Source: Rhizobium sp. RU36D
Lineage (GTDB): Bacteria > Pseudomonadota > Alphaproteobacteria > Rhizobiales > Rhizobiaceae
Assembly: GCF_900176345.1 (NCBI RefSeq)
Contig: NZ_FWXU01000023.1
Coordinates: forward strand, 1 to 64,000
Direction: 5' to 3'
Length of the DNA: 64,000 bases
The position numbers and the translations under genes are program-made. The notes under the pieces were generated by a model. That model saw nothing but the letters and a program-made list of their open reading frames with translations. It had not been told where the DNA came from and made no database searches. Shown in pieces: positions 24,618 through 33,256 of this stretch (position 1 is the first letter of the stretch; each line of letters starts with the position of its first letter).

Positions 24618-26078
24618 ATGTTGAAGATCAGGATGTCCTCTCCAAGACTGCAGCCGCAGTCCGATCGCCCGGCCTCGCGCGTGGCGATCATCGGCGGCGG
24701 ATATACCGGCGCCATCCTTGCCAAGCTCCTGGTCGAGCGCGGATTGAGGGATCTCGAAGAGGTTACCGTCTTCGAGCCTCGGGAGCAGCTGGGATGCGGC
24801 CTCGCCTATGATCCCCACAATATCGATGTCCGCCTCAATGTCGCGGCCCACAGGATGCGCGCGATCCCCGGCGCGCCCAGCGCCTTCCTGGACTGGCTGC
24901 AGACGAGCGGAACGCTGACCGTCGATCCACAGGCGGTGACGCCGGACGGCATCTTTGCCCGCCGCCGAGATTTTGGCCGGTTCATGCAGGCACAACTGGC
25001 CCCCCATCTGGAAAGCGGAGCGATCCGCCATCTACAGCAGACCGTTCGGGCCGTCGACCGCGTGAACGAGCAGTGGCGGATCACCTGTTCCAACGGTGAC
25101 GTGACGCTGGCCGACATCCTGATCCTTGCCACCGGGCATCCGCCCGCATCCAGGCCGGCCGCATTCGGCAGGCTCAATCCCCAGACGGCCGCTCGGGTGG
25201 CCGATGTTCTTCATCCCACGGCTTTCGACCGCCTTGGCAAATCCGATCCCGTGCTGATCGTGGGTTCGGGCCTGACTGCGCTCGACGCGCTGACCCGCCT
25301 CAATGCCCTTGGCCATGATAGCCCGGTGACGCTACTGTCGCGCACCGGCCTGATGCCGAGACCCCATGCCAGCGGAAGCTTCACGCCGTTTGGCGATTTT
25401 CGCGGCGCCGGCATCAGTTCCGCCCGGGCACTTGTGGCCTTGGTGCGGGCGGCGATCAGGGATGCGGACGATCAGGGCATTCCCTGGCAATCCGTTTTCG
25501 ATGGGCTGCGGCAGCATGCGCAGGAGATCTGGAAAGGCCTGCCGCTGAACGAACGGCAGAAATTGGTGCGACGCCTTCGACGCTTTTACGACGTGCACCG
25601 CTACCGAATGCCGCCACAGGCCGCCGGGATCTTGGAGCAAGGCCTTGCCACGGGTCGAATGACCACGGAACGAGGCGATCTCGCATCCGTCAGCCGCGAC
25701 GGTGACGACCTGCTGGTGACAATTCGGACCCGTCGCGGCGACGCGGTGCTTCGCTGTCGCCGCATCCTGTTGGCCACGGGACCGGAATTCCGGGATTATG
25801 CGGGACACCAGAGGTTTCTGCTCGGCATGCAACGCGATGGCTTCATCCAGTCCGACCTGCTCGGTCTGGGGCTGGACTGCGACACGGCAGGCCGCGCGCT
25901 GACCGTCGCCGGAACCCCGAACGCCACCCTCTTCGTCGCCGGCCCTCCCGCCCGTCCGGCCTTTGGCGAACTCACCGGCGTGCCGGAAATCGCGACCCAG
26001 GCCGGCAACCTGGTGACCAGGATCATCCGCTGCTGCGCCAGGGACATCAGGACAATCCTCATCAGCGCGTCAGGCTGA
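24618..26078 (+). CDS. FAD/NAD(P)-binding protein
   Basis: 486 residues. The N-terminal dinucleotide fold reads AIIGGGYTGAILAKLL (about residues 22-37) and includes FEPREQLGCGLAYD, the mark of the FAD-NAD(P)-binding family often described as hydroxyacylglutathione-hydrolase-like or NAD_binding_9. A second nucleotide motif is LIVGSGLTALDALTRL near residue 212. The end (VAGPPARPAFGELTGVPEI) resembles other members. GGAAGGAAG precedes the ATG at 24618; the open frame continues to 24570 without a ribosome-binding site. The reaction is unknown; reductase function with an external electron partner is possible. Confidence 0.8.
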   Translation: MLKIRMSSPRLQPQSDRPASRVAIIGGGYTGAILAKLLVERGLRDLEEVTVFEPREQLGCGLAYDPHNIDVRLNVAAHRMRAIPGAPSAFLDWLQTSGTLTVDPQAVTPDGIFARRRDFGRFMQAQLAPHLESGAIRHLQQTVRAVDRVNEQWRITCSNGDVTLADILILATGHPPASRPAAFGRLNPQTAARVADVLHPTAFDRLGKSDPVLIVGSGLTALDALTRLNALGHDSPVTLLSRTGLMPRPHASGSFTPFGDFRGAGISSARALVALVRAAIRDADDQGIPWQSVFDGLRQHAQEIWKGLPLNERQKLVRRLRRFYDVHRYRMPPQAAGILEQGLATGRMTTERGDLASVSRDGDDLLVTIRTRRGDAVLRCRRILLATGPEFRDYAGHQRFLLGMQRDGFIQSDLLGLGLDCDTAGRALTVAGTPNATLFVAGPPARPAFGELTGVPEIATQAGNLVTRIIRCCARDIRTILISASG

Positions 26079-26143
26079 ACCAGAAGCGTGCAATGGAGAG
26101 CGGGCGGTCTGCTGTGACCCCTACGGGCGATCCGCGCGCAAAC

Positions 26144-26176
26144 GACCGATGCCAAGCCAAAGCCATGGCATCGGTC
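26144..26176. terminator. Hairpin between convergent genes
   Basis: GACCGATGCC at 26144-26153 pairs perfectly with GGCATCGGTC at 26167-26176 (10 bp, 13-base loop). It lies between the FAD-protein stop (26078) and the permease stop (26193), so it could serve both strands. No T-run is present on either side. Confidence 0.5.
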
Positions 26177-26192
26177 TGTCTCACCGCGCCGA

Positions 26193-26975
26193 TCAGAACC
26201 GATGTATGCGCAGCCCCAGAAATTTTTCCGAGATGATGACGACGGCCAGTGTCAGCACGATCGAGCAGGTCGAGACGGCTGCGGCTTCCGGCGTGAAATT
26301 CGTCCTGAGGTAATCGAACAGCTGGATCGGCAGGGTCGACGTCCCGACATTCTTCAGCATGAAGGAGATGGTGAAGATGTCGAAAGAGATGATGAAGGCG
26401 AACAGGCAGCCGCCGATGACGCCGGGCTTGATCAGCGGCAGCATGATCCGCCAGAAGCGGGTGAAGCGTCCGGCGCCGAGGCTCTGGGCCGCGAGGCTCC
26501 AGGAGGGGTCGTAGCTGTCCATCGAGGCCGAGACGTTGATGAAGACGAAGGGCAGCGTGATCAGCACATGCCCGACGATCATGCCGACCATGGTCTGCGT
26601 GCCGATGCCGATGGAATAGACGAAGAACAGCAGCGAGATCGCGGTCAGCACCTCCGGCAGCAGCAAGGGCGCCAGCATGGCGACCCGCACGGTTTCCTTC
26701 AGCCGGCCCGCATGCTGGACATAGAAGATCGCCGCCATGGTGCCGATGATGCCGGATATCACCATGGATACGAAGGCGATCCAGAGCGAGGTGCGGATCG
26801 CCCGCATGAAGACCTCGTTGTTGAAGAACACGACATACCAGCGGAAGGACAGGCCCTGCGGCGGGAAGGTCAGGAAGGCGCCGGCATTGAACGACGCCCC
26901 GACGACGACCAGGATGGGCGCCAGCAGGAAGGCATAGATGATAAGGCAGTAGACGGTGAAGAAGGGTTTCGACAT
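26193..26975 (-). CDS. ABC transporter permease (PotC type)
   Basis: 260-residue inner-membrane permease of the spermidine/putrescine family. The first hydrophobic segment is at residues 7-25 (TVYCLIIYAFLLAPILVVVG), followed by the typical SFRWY and FF(N)N pattern, and the EAA loop is DPSWSLAAQSLGAGRFTRFW. The open frame reaches 27083, but MSKPFF at 26975 is the family-like start and lies 8 bases after the upstream stop. Last gene of the oxygenase-SBP-ATPase-permease operon. Confidence 0.9.
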   Translation of the reverse strand: MSKPFFTVYCLIIYAFLLAPILVVVGASFNAGAFLTFPPQGLSFRWYVVFFNNEVFMRAIRTSLWIAFVSMVISGIIGTMAAIFYVQHAGRLKETVRVAMLAPLLLPEVLTAISLLFFVYSIGIGTQTMVGMIVGHVLITLPFVFINVSASMDSYDPSWSLAAQSLGAGRFTRFWRIMLPLIKPGVIGGCLFAFIISFDIFTISFMLKNVGTSTLPIQLFDYLRTNFTPEAAAVSTCSIVLTLAVVIISEKFLGLRIHRF

Positions 26976-26983
26976 CTTGGTTC

Positions 26984-27841
26984 TCACGCCTTCCATTTGA
27001 CAGCGGTCATGCGCCCGAAGATGACGACGATGATGGCGCCGGTCGTTGCAAGAACGAGCGCCAGCGCCGATCCGAAGGGCCATTGGAACGTGTCGATCAG
27101 CGCATCCACCACGGTGACAGCCATGGTCTTGACCCTGAGCCCGCCGATCAGCGACGGCGTGACATAGGCCGAAAGCGACAACACGAAGACCAGGATGCAG
27201 CCGGCCTGGATGCCCGGCAGCGACAGCGGCAAAGTGACCCGGCGAAAGGCCGTGAACTTCGAGGCCCCCAGCGACCGGGCAGCGGCTTCCAGCGAGGGAT
27301 CGATGCCCTGGATAGCGCTCATGATCGGCAGGATCATGAAGGGCAGGAACACATGCACCAGCGCGATGACGATCCCGAGCGCATTATACATCAGCGGCAG
27401 AGGGCCATCGATGACGCCGAGATTGGTGAGGGTACGGTTGATCAGCCCGTTATTGCCGAGCAGGATGGTCCAGCCGAAGCTGCGGATGACGATGCCGACC
27501 AAAAGCGGTGACAGCACCAGCCCATAGCCGACGGCGCGGAACCGCGAATTGCCGCGCGCCAATTGCCATGCCACGGGAAAGCCGAGCAACAGGCAGAGAA
27601 GCGTGGTGACAAAGCCGATCAGCAGGGTGTTGATCACCTGGCCGATATAGAAATAATCGGAAAAGAACTTGCCGTAATTGCCTATCGTGAAGCCCGGCCC
27701 GTAGGGGGTGCCCTGCCCCGGCATGCGGAAACTCATCAGGATGATATTGAGATAGGGCAGCACCAGGAAGACGAAGATCAGGATCGCGGCGGGCGCGATC
27801 AACAGCCAGGGGCCGAAGCCTTTTTTGCTGGTGGCGTTCAT
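26984..27841 (-). CDS. ABC transporter permease (PotB type)
   Basis: 285 residues, partner of the PotC-type permease. First membrane segment at about residues 11-30 (LLIAPAAILIFVFLVLPYLN), and EAA loop DPSLEAAARSLGASKFTAFR followed by VTLPLSLPGI. The ATG overlaps the stop of the ATPase gene by four bases. Importers of this class carry polyamines, but relatives also take up iron(III), phosphonates and other charged molecules. Confidence 0.9.
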   Translation of the reverse strand: MNATSKKGFGPWLLIAPAAILIFVFLVLPYLNIILMSFRMPGQGTPYGPGFTIGNYGKFFSDYFYIGQVINTLLIGFVTTLLCLLLGFPVAWQLARGNSRFRAVGYGLVLSPLLVGIVIRSFGWTILLGNNGLINRTLTNLGVIDGPLPLMYNALGIVIALVHVFLPFMILPIMSAIQGIDPSLEAAARSLGASKFTAFRRVTLPLSLPGIQAGCILVFVLSLSAYVTPSLIGGLRVKTMAVTVVDALIDTFQWPFGSALALVLATTGAIIVVIFGRMTAVKWKA

Positions 27842-28881
27842 GCGACGGATCCAAGCGGCCAGAAACGCTCGACCGGCACCTGCACCAGCACCGCCTCGCC
27901 ATCGGCAAAACGGTTGCGCGGGAAGGTCTGGACGTCAAGCCTGCTGCCGTCCCCCATCTCAAGGTGATAATCGACGAGGCTGCCGGAGTAATAGCTGGAC
28001 ACGACCTTGGCCGGCACGCCCATGGCGCCGCTTGCAGCGGGCAAAAGCTCGATGGCCTCGGGCCGAAGGGCAAGCGTCATTTCGATGCCATCCGGGAAGA
28101 TGCCTGTCAGCGGGATCGCGCCGAAGGCCGTCATGACCATGCCGTTCTGCACCTTGCCCTTGACGATATTCACCTGGCCGACGAATTCCGCCACTTCAAG
28201 GCTGACCGGACGCTCATAGATGTCCGCAGGCGTGCCGATCTGGGCGATCCGACCGCCGAACATCACCACCACCCGGTCCGACATCGTCATCGCCTCGGCC
28301 TGGTCATGGGTGACGTAGACCGTCGTGATGCCGACGCGGCGCTGCAGATCGCGGATGAAGACGCGCATTTCCTCGCGCAGCTTGGCGTCGAGATTGGCGA
28401 GCGGCTCGTCGAGCAGCAGGATCTTCGGCTCGATCACCAGTGCCCGGGCGAGCGCCACGCGCTGCTGCTGTCCGCCCGAGAGCTGGCGCGGATAGCGGTC
28501 GGCATAGCCCGTGAGCTGCACCATATCCAGCACCTTGGCGATGCGCGCCCGCATTTCGGCCTTGGGCGTCTTGCGCATTTCCAGTCCGAAGGCGAGGTTG
28601 CGCTCCACCGTCATATGCGGAAACAGCGCGTAGTTCTGGAACACCATGCCGATGTCGCGCTTCTCGACTGGCACATGCACCACATCGCGCCCATCGAAGC
28701 GGATCGCGCCTTCGGTCGCCTCCTCGAAACCGGCGATCATCTTCAGCGTCGTCGTCTTGCCGCAGCCGGAGGGGCCGAGCAGCGAGATGAACTCCCCCTC
28801 GGCGATCCTCATCGAAATCCCGTTGACTGCGAGCGACTGCCCGTAGTCCTTGGTCAGCTTTTCAATGCTAACCTCTGTCAT
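27838..28881 (-). CDS. ABC transporter ATP-binding protein (PotA type)
   Basis: 347 residues. Walker A GPSGCGKTT near residue 37, Q-loop FQNYALFPHMTVERN, signature LSGGQQQRVALARAL, Walker B ILLLDEPLANLDAKLR, H-loop YVTHDQAEAMTM, and a C-terminal TOBE domain (ALRPEAIELL). It starts 91 bases after the binding-protein gene; a strong hairpin with five T lies in that gap, so part of the transcripts probably stop before it. Confidence 0.93.
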   Translation of the reverse strand: MTEVSIEKLTKDYGQSLAVNGISMRIAEGEFISLLGPSGCGKTTTLKMIAGFEEATEGAIRFDGRDVVHVPVEKRDIGMVFQNYALFPHMTVERNLAFGLEMRKTPKAEMRARIAKVLDMVQLTGYADRYPRQLSGGQQQRVALARALVIEPKILLLDEPLANLDAKLREEMRVFIRDLQRRVGITTVYVTHDQAEAMTMSDRVVVMFGGRIAQIGTPADIYERPVSLEVAEFVGQVNIVKGKVQNGMVMTAFGAIPLTGIFPDGIEMTLALRPEAIELLPAASGAMGVPAKVVSSYYSGSLVDYHLEMGDGSRLDVQTFPRNRFADGEAVLVQVPVERFWPLGSVA

Positions 28882-28910
28882 CTATTTTCACTTTCCAATG
28901 ATACCGCGCC

Positions 28911-28959
28911 TGGCGAAAAAGCCGATCATGGCTTGCCTTGGGAAGACAAGCCATGATCG
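28911..28959 (-). terminator. Intercistronic hairpin with T-run (attenuating terminator)
   Basis: CGATCATGGCTTG at 28923-28935 pairs perfectly with 28947-28959 (13 bp), and three inner pairs extend it. On the minus strand the hairpin is followed within 4 bases by TTTTT (28916-28920). It lies between the binding-protein stop (28972) and the ATPase start (28881). This is the best intrinsic terminator in the window and would reduce expression of ATPase and permeases relative to the binding protein. Confidence 0.75.
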
Positions 28960-28971
28960 CAGCGGGGGAAA

Positions 28972-30009
28972 CTATTTCACGGTCTTGGCCCAACGTTCGG
29001 CAAGCTCGCCCTGCTTCTCGTTGACGAAGTTCCAGTCCCAGGTCAGGATCTTGTCCATGTCAGCGCCGGAGACCGGAACGCTGGCCTTGAGATCGTCAGG
29101 CACCACGACCTTGGAATTGGTCGGCGAGATGAAGAACTGCTTCATCATCATGGCCTGGACTTCAGGCGACAGCAGGAAATTGGCATATTGATAGGCCAGT
29201 TCCTTTTCCGGGCCATTGGCGAGGATGTTGATGGTCTGGTCGAACATGATCATGCCCTCTTCCGGGATGATGCAGTCGACCGGCAGGCCTTGCGCCTTCA
29301 GGCGGGCAATTTCGCCGAAATCGAAGGGTGCGACGATGATTTCGCCCGATGCCAGGCCGGTGGAGAGGTTGAAATCGACCTGGATGACCGAGCCGAGCTT
29401 CTCAAGCGCGGCAAAGCCGGCATCGACATCATACTGATCCTTGCCGAAGATCTTCGAGAACAGCAGCAGCTCCATCTTGCCTGCGCTGTTGGCGAAATTG
29501 TAGAGACCGATCTTGCCCTTGAACTCCGGGTTTTCCCAAAGGTCCTTCCAGGACTTCGGCGGGGTCTTCACCATGTCCGTGCGGTAGCCGATACCGATCG
29601 GCGAGACGGCCGCGATCGCGCCCCAGCCATCGGTCTTCTTCGCCAGGGGATAGAGGTCGGCGTAGTTCGGCACCTTGGCGAGGTCCAGCTTCTCGAAGAA
29701 GCCTTCCTTGCGCAGACCGGATGCGAAGACCTCGTTGGTCATCACGATCGAATAGGGCGGCTTGTCGACGCCGGCGGCGCGCAGATTGGCGCCGAACACG
29801 CGGCCGTTGCCGACATCGAGCGTCACTTCAGCTCCGCTCTGCTTGGTGAATTCAGGCGCAACCGTCGAGCGCCAGAACTGTTCCCAGACCCCGCCGAGTG
29901 TCGGCACGACCAGGGTCTTCCCTTGAGCCCGGGCCGGAAGGCCGAAGAGGCCGGCGGCTGCAAGCGCACTCATTCCGGCAAGGGTTTGCCGTCTTGTCAA
30001 ATCCATCAT
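28972..30009 (-). CDS. ABC transporter substrate-binding protein (PotD/PotF type)
   Basis: 345 residues. Twin-arginine signal DLTRRQTLAGMSALAAAGLF with an ARAQ cleavage site near residue 29. The mature part (KTLVVPTLGGVWEQFWRSTV, then WGAIAAVSPIGIGYRTD and MIMFDQTINILANG) matches family SBP_bac_8 binders for polyamines or similar compounds. AAGGGGAA stands 6 bases before the double ATG at 30009/30006. Its position directly after the 2-oxoglutarate oxygenase suggests that the ligand is the oxygenase substrate or a relative of it. Confidence 0.9.
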   Translation of the reverse strand: MMDLTRRQTLAGMSALAAAGLFGLPARAQGKTLVVPTLGGVWEQFWRSTVAPEFTKQSGAEVTLDVGNGRVFGANLRAAGVDKPPYSIVMTNEVFASGLRKEGFFEKLDLAKVPNYADLYPLAKKTDGWGAIAAVSPIGIGYRTDMVKTPPKSWKDLWENPEFKGKIGLYNFANSAGKMELLLFSKIFGKDQYDVDAGFAALEKLGSVIQVDFNLSTGLASGEIIVAPFDFGEIARLKAQGLPVDCIIPEEGMIMFDQTINILANGPEKELAYQYANFLLSPEVQAMMMKQFFISPTNSKVVVPDDLKASVPVSGADMDKILTWDWNFVNEKQGELAERWAKTVK

Positions 30010-30090
30010 GCTCAGTTCCCCTTGTTACGTTTTCTGCAACTTGTCTGCGCCGGCGGTTTTCCGCTTCTGAGCGCGTGTCGGTATCAGCCC

Positions 30091-31068
30091 TCAGCCCTTC
30101 GAAAAGGCCTGTTTCGTCTTGAGGTCGATGTAATCGGCGAAGGTGATCGGCTCGTATTTGGCCGGCGAGCCCTCGCGGATGAAGGGCTTCAGGCACTCGA
30201 TCACCGTCTCCTTGCTCGGATTGAGGAAGAACGGGATCGACTGGCGCCGTGCCGTGCCCTTGAAGCCGCTTGGCGGGTTGGCCACCCGGTGCGGCGTCGA
30301 GACCCATTCGTCATTGGTCCAGCGCATGAAGGCATCGGCGATGTTGATGACATAGGCGCCCTCGATCGACGGCGCATCCAGCCATTCGCCGGAGCGCTTG
30401 CGCACCTGCAATCCACCGGGGGACGCTTCCGAGCGCAGGATGGTCATGAAGCCGTAGTCGGTGTGCACGCCGGCGCGCAACTGGCCCGGCAGCGGCGATT
30501 CATCCTGTTCGGGATAGTTGATCACCCTCAGCGCCGACATATGGTTTTCGAAGGAGGGCTCGAAATAGTCTTGGTCCAGGCCGATTGCCTGGCAGAAGAT
30601 CCGCCGCATGTGCTTCGACAGGATTTCCATTTCCCGGAAATAGTCCCGGAAGGCCGCTTCCAGTCCGGCCGGCTTCTCGGGCCATGCATCGCCCGGCAGC
30701 CGCTCGCCGAAATTCAGGCTTTCCTTGTAGTCGCCCGGGGTCTTGATGCCGAGTGTTGCCGCCAGCGCCTCGTCGGCGATCGGCGAGAACGCCACCCCGC
30801 CGATAACGCCGGTGCCACGGCCTTGGCTCTTCTTCCAGTCATGCGGCTCGTCAAAGAAGGCGCGCGCCAGATCGTAGAGCCGCTTGGTGATCTCGACCGA
30901 AACGCCATGGCCCGTCACCAGAAAGAAACCTGTGTCGCGGCACGCGGTCTCGATGGCCTTCACCACGGCGGCGCTGCCGGTCTCGCCGCGGATGAACGGA
31001 CCGACATCGATGACCGGAATGCCTTCTCCTGATGGGGAGCTGGCGGCACTGGCGCTGGTGGCGGACAT
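30091..31068 (-). CDS. 2-oxoglutarate/Fe(II)-dependent oxygenase (isopenicillin N synthase family)
   Basis: 325-residue cytoplasmic oxygenase. The N-terminal DIOX_N part is IPVIDVGPFIRGETG to GFFLVTGHGV. The iron ligands appear as HTD in GVHTDYGFMTILRSE (about residue 198) and the distal His in TPHRVANPPSG (about 258); the 2-oxoglutarate Arg-x-Ser is in RRQSIPFFLNP. All facial-triad residues are present, so the enzyme should be active. The family hydroxylates or desaturates small molecules, including thymine and uracil derivatives (thymine 7-hydroxylase). GGAAGGAAAAA precedes the ATG at 31068. First gene of the polyamine-type ABC operon, divergent from psuK across an operator-like inverted repeat. 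Confidence 0.9.
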   Translation of the reverse strand: MSATSASAASSPSGEGIPVIDVGPFIRGETGSAAVVKAIETACRDTGFFLVTGHGVSVEITKRLYDLARAFFDEPHDWKKSQGRGTGVIGGVAFSPIADEALAATLGIKTPGDYKESLNFGERLPGDAWPEKPAGLEAAFRDYFREMEILSKHMRRIFCQAIGLDQDYFEPSFENHMSALRVINYPEQDESPLPGQLRAGVHTDYGFMTILRSEASPGGLQVRKRSGEWLDAPSIEGAYVINIADAFMRWTNDEWVSTPHRVANPPSGFKGTARRQSIPFFLNPSKETVIECLKPFIREGSPAKYEPITFADYIDLKTKQAFSKG

Positions 31069-31097
31069 GGGTTTTTCCTTCCGGCTGCACTTCGACA

Positions 31098-31123
31098 AAC
31101 AGATGTTGACAAAAACATCTGTT
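31098..31123. promoter_or_regulatory. Operator-like inverted repeat between oxygenase and psuK
   Basis: AACAGATGTT at 31098-31107 and AACATCTGTT at 31114-31123 are perfect inverted repeats with a 6-base spacer. A consensus TTGACA (31106-31111) for psuK and TTGTCA (31112-31107, minus strand) for the oxygenase lie inside the repeat, so a protein bound there would control both directions. The -10 elements are less clear; TATAAA at 31132-31137 is 20 bases from TTGACA. Confidence 0.68.
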
Positions 31124-31171
31124 GTTGTCCATATAAAAATTATCGAAGCTCGAAACGGTGATCGAAGCGAT

Positions 31172-32281
31172 ATGGAAGACCTTGGCGCCCAGGAAGCGGC
31201 CGTCCTTGAGATCATCAAGGAGAACCCCTTTGCGGGGCAGCAGGAAATCGCGACCATGCTTGGGCTGGCCCGGTCCACGGTGGCGGCTCACATCGTTCAG
31301 CTGATGCAGAAAGGCTATATCCTCGGCCGCGGCTATGTGATGCCGGCCAGTTCGCGGGCGGTCTGCATCGGCGGCGCCGTGCTGGACCGCAAATACCGGG
31401 CCCGCACGCCGCTGGTGTTCGAGACCTCCAATCCGGTCGATGGCCTGCGCAGCCTGGGTGGCGTGGCGCGCAATGTCGCCGAAAACCTGGCTTTGCTCGG
31501 CACCACCACCAGCTTCGTGTCGATCGTCGGCGATGATGAAACTGGCCGCGCGATCCTGAAGCACATGCGTGATCGCGGCATCGATGTCAGCCAGGTCATC
31601 ACCTCCGGCGAACGGCCGACGGCGGAATATGCGGCTATTCTCGATCCCCAGGGCGAACTGGTCCTCGGCATTGCCGACATGAGCATTTTCGACCTGTTCG
31701 CACCGAGCTACCTGGACCGCATCTGGCCGCATCTGGCGGCCGCCACCTGGGTGTTTGCCGATTGCAACCTGCCGGCCGAAACCCTGTCCGCTCTCATCGC
31801 CAAACGGCGCGGCGCACGCTTCAAGCTGGCCATCGATGCCGTCTCCACGCCCAAGGCCGCCCGCCTGCCCAAGGACCTCACCGGCATCGACCTGCTGTTC
31901 ATGAATATCGACGAGGCCAATTCGATCCTGCAGCGCAAGGGGCACGAGACCATCGACGACGCCCGCGATGCCGCGGTCGCGCTGCAGCTTGCCGGCGCGC
32001 GGGAGGCCGTGGTGACCATGGGGTCTCGCGGCATCGCAGTCGCCGGCACCGAGGGGGTCAGGACCTTCCCGGCCGTTCACGCCAAGCCCGTCGATATCAC
32101 CGGCGCGGGCGATGCCATGATTGCCGGCACGCTGCATCGCATCCTCTCGGGCGAAGACACCTATGGGGCCGCCCGTACCGGCGCCCTTCTCGGCACGTTG
32201 ACCACCGAAAGCGCGGCCAGCGTCCATACCGAACTGTCGGAACGCTTCCTTCAGGCCAACATGCACCGGCTTGCCGGCTGA
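31172..32281 (+). CDS. psuK: Pseudouridine kinase with N-terminal helix-turn-helix domain
   Basis: 369 residues: a winged helix at about 1-60 (VLEIIKENPFAGQQEIATML then STVAAHIVQLMQKGYI) followed by a PfkB/ribokinase-family kinase. The kinase shows LGGVARNVAENLALLG (family motif 1, about residue 93) and the anion-hole/catalytic motif DITGAGDAMIAG (about residue 308). It phosphorylates pseudouridine to its 5'-monophosphate, which PsuG splits; assignment rests largely on the psuG neighbour 22 bases downstream. Several PfkB kinases such as E. coli YeiI carry a similar N-terminal HTH. The protein may repress its own promoter through the repeat at 31098-31123. An in-frame ATG at 31103 exists but lies inside that repeat. 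Confidence 0.87.
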   Translation: MEDLGAQEAAVLEIIKENPFAGQQEIATMLGLARSTVAAHIVQLMQKGYILGRGYVMPASSRAVCIGGAVLDRKYRARTPLVFETSNPVDGLRSLGGVARNVAENLALLGTTTSFVSIVGDDETGRAILKHMRDRGIDVSQVITSGERPTAEYAAILDPQGELVLGIADMSIFDLFAPSYLDRIWPHLAAATWVFADCNLPAETLSALIAKRRGARFKLAIDAVSTPKAARLPKDLTGIDLLFMNIDEANSILQRKGHETIDDARDAAVALQLAGAREAVVTMGSRGIAVAGTEGVRTFPAVHAKPVDITGAGDAMIAGTLHRILSGEDTYGAARTGALLGTLTTESAASVHTELSERFLQANMHRLAG

Positions 32282-32303
32282 TACTCCAAGGACCCCTGCT
32301 GAA

Positions 32304-33233
32304 ATGACCCTTATGAAACCCGAACTGAGCCGCGACGTGGCCGAAGCCCTTGCCGCTGGCGGCCCTGTCGTGGCGCTTGAATCGACCATCATCACCCACG
32401 GAATGCCCTACCCCGCCAATCTGGAGACCGCGCTCGCCGTGGAGGCTGTGATCCGCGACAATGGCGCCGTTCCCGCAACGATCGCGGTCGTCAATGGCAA
32501 GCTGAAGGCCGGGCTGGAGGCAAGCGAGCTGGAAGCGCTGGCCCAGGCCAAGGGCGTGGTGAAGGCCTCCGGCCGCGATCTTGCGGTTGCCATGGTGCGC
32601 GGCGCGTCCGCCGGCACCACGGTTTCGGCCACCATGATTTTGGCTGATCTTGCCGGCATCGACATCTTCGCGACCGGCGGTGTCGGCGGCGTGCATCGCG
32701 GCGCCGAACAGACCTTCGACATCTCCGCCGACCTGACCGAGCTCGGCCGCACGAAGACCGCGGTCGTCTGCGCGGGCGTGAAATCGATCCTCGATATCGC
32801 CAAGACGCTGGAATATCTGGAAACCCAGCGCGTGCCCGTCATTGCCTATGGCACCGACGACTTCCCGGCCTTCTTCACCCGCTCCAGCGGCTTCAAGGCG
32901 GACCACCGGCTAGATACGCCGGCCGAAATTGCGAAAGCCATGCTGCTGCATCACGGGCTCGGCACCGGCACCGGGCTCCTGGTCGCCAACCCGATCCCGG
33001 AAGCGGCTGCGCTCACGCCCGAATTCATCGATGGCACGATCGCCGATGCGGTCCGCGAGGCGGAAGAAAAGGGTATCGGCCGCAAGGAGCTTACGCCCTT
33101 CCTGCTGGCGCGCATCAACGAGATGTCGGGTGGCGAAAGCCTGAAAGCCAATATCGAACTGGTCAAGAACAACGCGGCGCTCGCCGCCCGGATGGCGGTT
33201 GCCTATTCCGCCCTGAAACTCGCCTCGAAGTAA
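32304..33233 (+). CDS. psuG: Pseudouridine-5'-phosphate glycosidase
   Basis: 309 residues, the family length. It splits the C-C glycosidic bond of pseudouridine 5'-phosphate to uracil and ribose 5-phosphate. Very clear family signature: ALESTIITHGMPYPANLETA near residue 22 (with the conserved Glu), RGASAGTTVSATMILA, FATGGVGGVHRGAE, and the catalytic Lys in VCAGVKSILDIAKTLEYLE. The end (LLVANPIPEAAAL and later SLKANIELVKNNA) also fits. It follows psuK by 22 bases and is followed by a crotonase 23 bases later in the same operon. Confidence 0.95.
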   Translation: MTLMKPELSRDVAEALAAGGPVVALESTIITHGMPYPANLETALAVEAVIRDNGAVPATIAVVNGKLKAGLEASELEALAQAKGVVKASGRDLAVAMVRGASAGTTVSATMILADLAGIDIFATGGVGGVHRGAEQTFDISADLTELGRTKTAVVCAGVKSILDIAKTLEYLETQRVPVIAYGTDDFPAFFTRSSGFKADHRLDTPAEIAKAMLLHHGLGTGTGLLVANPIPEAAALTPEFIDGTIADAVREAEEKGIGRKELTPFLLARINEMSGGESLKANIELVKNNAALAARMAVAYSALKLASK

Positions 33234-33256
33234 CGGCCTATAAAAAGGGGAATGCC

